The position numbers and the translations under genes were made by a program. Source: Dipylidium caninum (lineage: Eukaryota; Platyhelminthes; Cestoda; Cyclophyllidea; Dipylidiidae). Taken from it: a DNA stretch of 64,000 nt. The notes beneath the pieces are model-generated. The model did no database searches. It was not told the origin of the DNA and worked only from the letters and a program-made list of their open reading frames with translations. The stretch covers positions 10,001-74,000 of the forward strand of contig QEYB01000275.1 in assembly GCA_017562135.1 (NCBI GenBank), written 5' to 3'. Positions 62,940-64,000 of the stretch are shown here, piece by piece. The stretch's first letter is position 1. Every line of letters begins with the position of its first letter.

Positions 62940-64000
62940 CTAATGCTCGCAACCATTTAAACTAAACGAAGAAAGGTAAAAAATACGGATTTCACCCTCT
63001 GCCACCTCAAAAACGATGATAGGAGAGAAATGTGATGCCTCGAAGATCTTTGATCTACTGAACGATGAGTAATGAGTCTGCTTCAGGCATTCTGCGCAAA
63101 GTCACCTCCTCGGGGGAACATAACTTGCCGTACCTGTCTTTTATTTTTGTGAACTTCTAGGTTTCACAGTGCATCCACAGAGCACCTGAGTGTAACTAGC
63201 GCCCACCAGGATGAGAAGTAAGTCAAGGATGACGGTGGCGCCACTGTGCACCTGTTGAAGGATATCCAGCGGCATCGCGATTGAGAACTTGTTTACACGC
63301 TTAGAACGCGTCGGCACGGCTCTTAAATACTGCAACGTGGCCAAATAAAATAAGTCGCGTGTTCGAGCAAAATTACAAAGGACAAGTAGCATCGTCCACT
63401 GTCGAATGCCGAATGCAGGGAGTAGGATTGAACAACCCATACCAATTACTGGCGGATTGTTCGTTGCTCTATGGCGGTTTAGCGCAATGCTTTCGGTAAA
63501 CTTTATTCTGTCTGACAAAGGCTTGCGAAGAAGTTAAGCATTGTATAGCGCCTTTAACAGTAACAGGCAAGCGAGAAGCCATGGTGGGTCATCAAATCGT
63601 TACAAAATCCTTTTTGATGTACGTTTGAAGTGTGTGAGATGTTAACACTAATTACTATGTAAAGCGATTTATAGTCGTTCGACATTTTGTAGAATATTTC
63701 CTCGCCTCGTCCGTGGTGTGAGGTCCCTACAACCTGTATAGGAGTCCGAAATTCGGAAATGGGTTTCTTACGCTGGTGTTTAATTCCCTGTTTGATATCC
63801 TACCTGGCAGAAGAATTTTGACTTCAACGTGAATAACAGACGAACCCTACTGAAGCATCGTATAATCAGTAGTGACTGACTGTGGTAAATGGGCAGTGGA
63901 ACGACTCTACTAGTCCTACTGCACAACTGCGGTTTATGCTTTGGAGAAGACATGTAAGTGGTGCAGATTCGCCATTAGGCAATTTCACAACAAATGGTAC
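62940..64000. other. Window edge, possible further exons on the minus strand
   Basis: One exon-like piece is visible on the minus strand at about 63255-63330: a TTGCAG acceptor, then YLRAVPTRSKRVNKFS and a CAACAG|GTGCAC donor. It could belong to the gene at 57.7-62.9 kb or to a neighbour, but its phase does not match the next exon I could trace. Nothing else is supported up to the edge. Confidence 0.3.

Noticed and set aside
22181..64000. tRNA, rRNA, CRISPR, operon-like gene groups and transposon termini
   Set aside because: No cloverleaf boxes, arrays, inverted terminal repeats or transposase/reverse transcriptase motifs were recognised. The gene structure is ordinary animal exon-intron.

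Overview
This is one end of an animal chromosome. The first 9,540 bases are a near-perfect CCCTAA array, the C-rich strand of a TTAGGG telomere. The rest is single-copy DNA with intron-rich genes in which short exons are separated by short GT-AG introns. TTAGGG telomeres, compact introns, and clear orthologs of the synaptic protein UNC-13, an armadillo/beta-catenin and FEM-1 point to a metazoan. A flatworm, perhaps a tapeworm, is my best guess, but that is inference and no search was possible. There is no prokaryotic or viral content.

Layout. 1-9540: telomere. 9660-22127 (minus): unc-13, which I could trace through about 30 exons with matching splice phases (C1, C2B, MUN and C2C domains). Its stop codon lies only 119 bases from the telomere, with no subtelomeric repeat between. 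22.2-36.0 kb: a gene-poor stretch with no gene I can defend. 36.0-42.5 kb (plus): an armadillo/beta-catenin gene, 12 exons. 45.0-46.6 kb (plus): a small two-pass membrane protein with a PPxY motif, with a possible small secreted-protein ORF antisense in its large intron. 47.35-55.55 kb (minus): a FEM-1 A/C-type gene, 13 exons, much longer than its relatives. 57.7-62.9 kb (minus): an unrecognised basic, Ser/Pro-rich and coiled-coil protein, exons only partly resolved.

The genes do not form one pathway. UNC-13 primes synaptic vesicles, armadillo/beta-catenin acts in Wnt signalling and adhesion, and FEM-1 is a substrate receptor of a cullin-2 ubiquitin ligase. They are neighbours, not an operon.

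Main points for a second look: (1) unc-13 ends against the telomere, so its termination or read-through would run directly into UUAGGG (TERRA-sense) sequence; (2) single-base frame breaks lie inside otherwise conserved exons of unc-13 (MHD1) and fem-1 (first ankyrin repeats), and probably in the first exon of the armadillo gene, suggesting either residual indel errors or real lesions; (3) unc-13 has a frame-neutral 9-base microexon candidate and a novel long N-terminal exon with no usable AUG; (4) FEM-1 carries large insertions. Exon limits were deduced by eye from splice consensus, phase and family conservation, and no transcript data were available.
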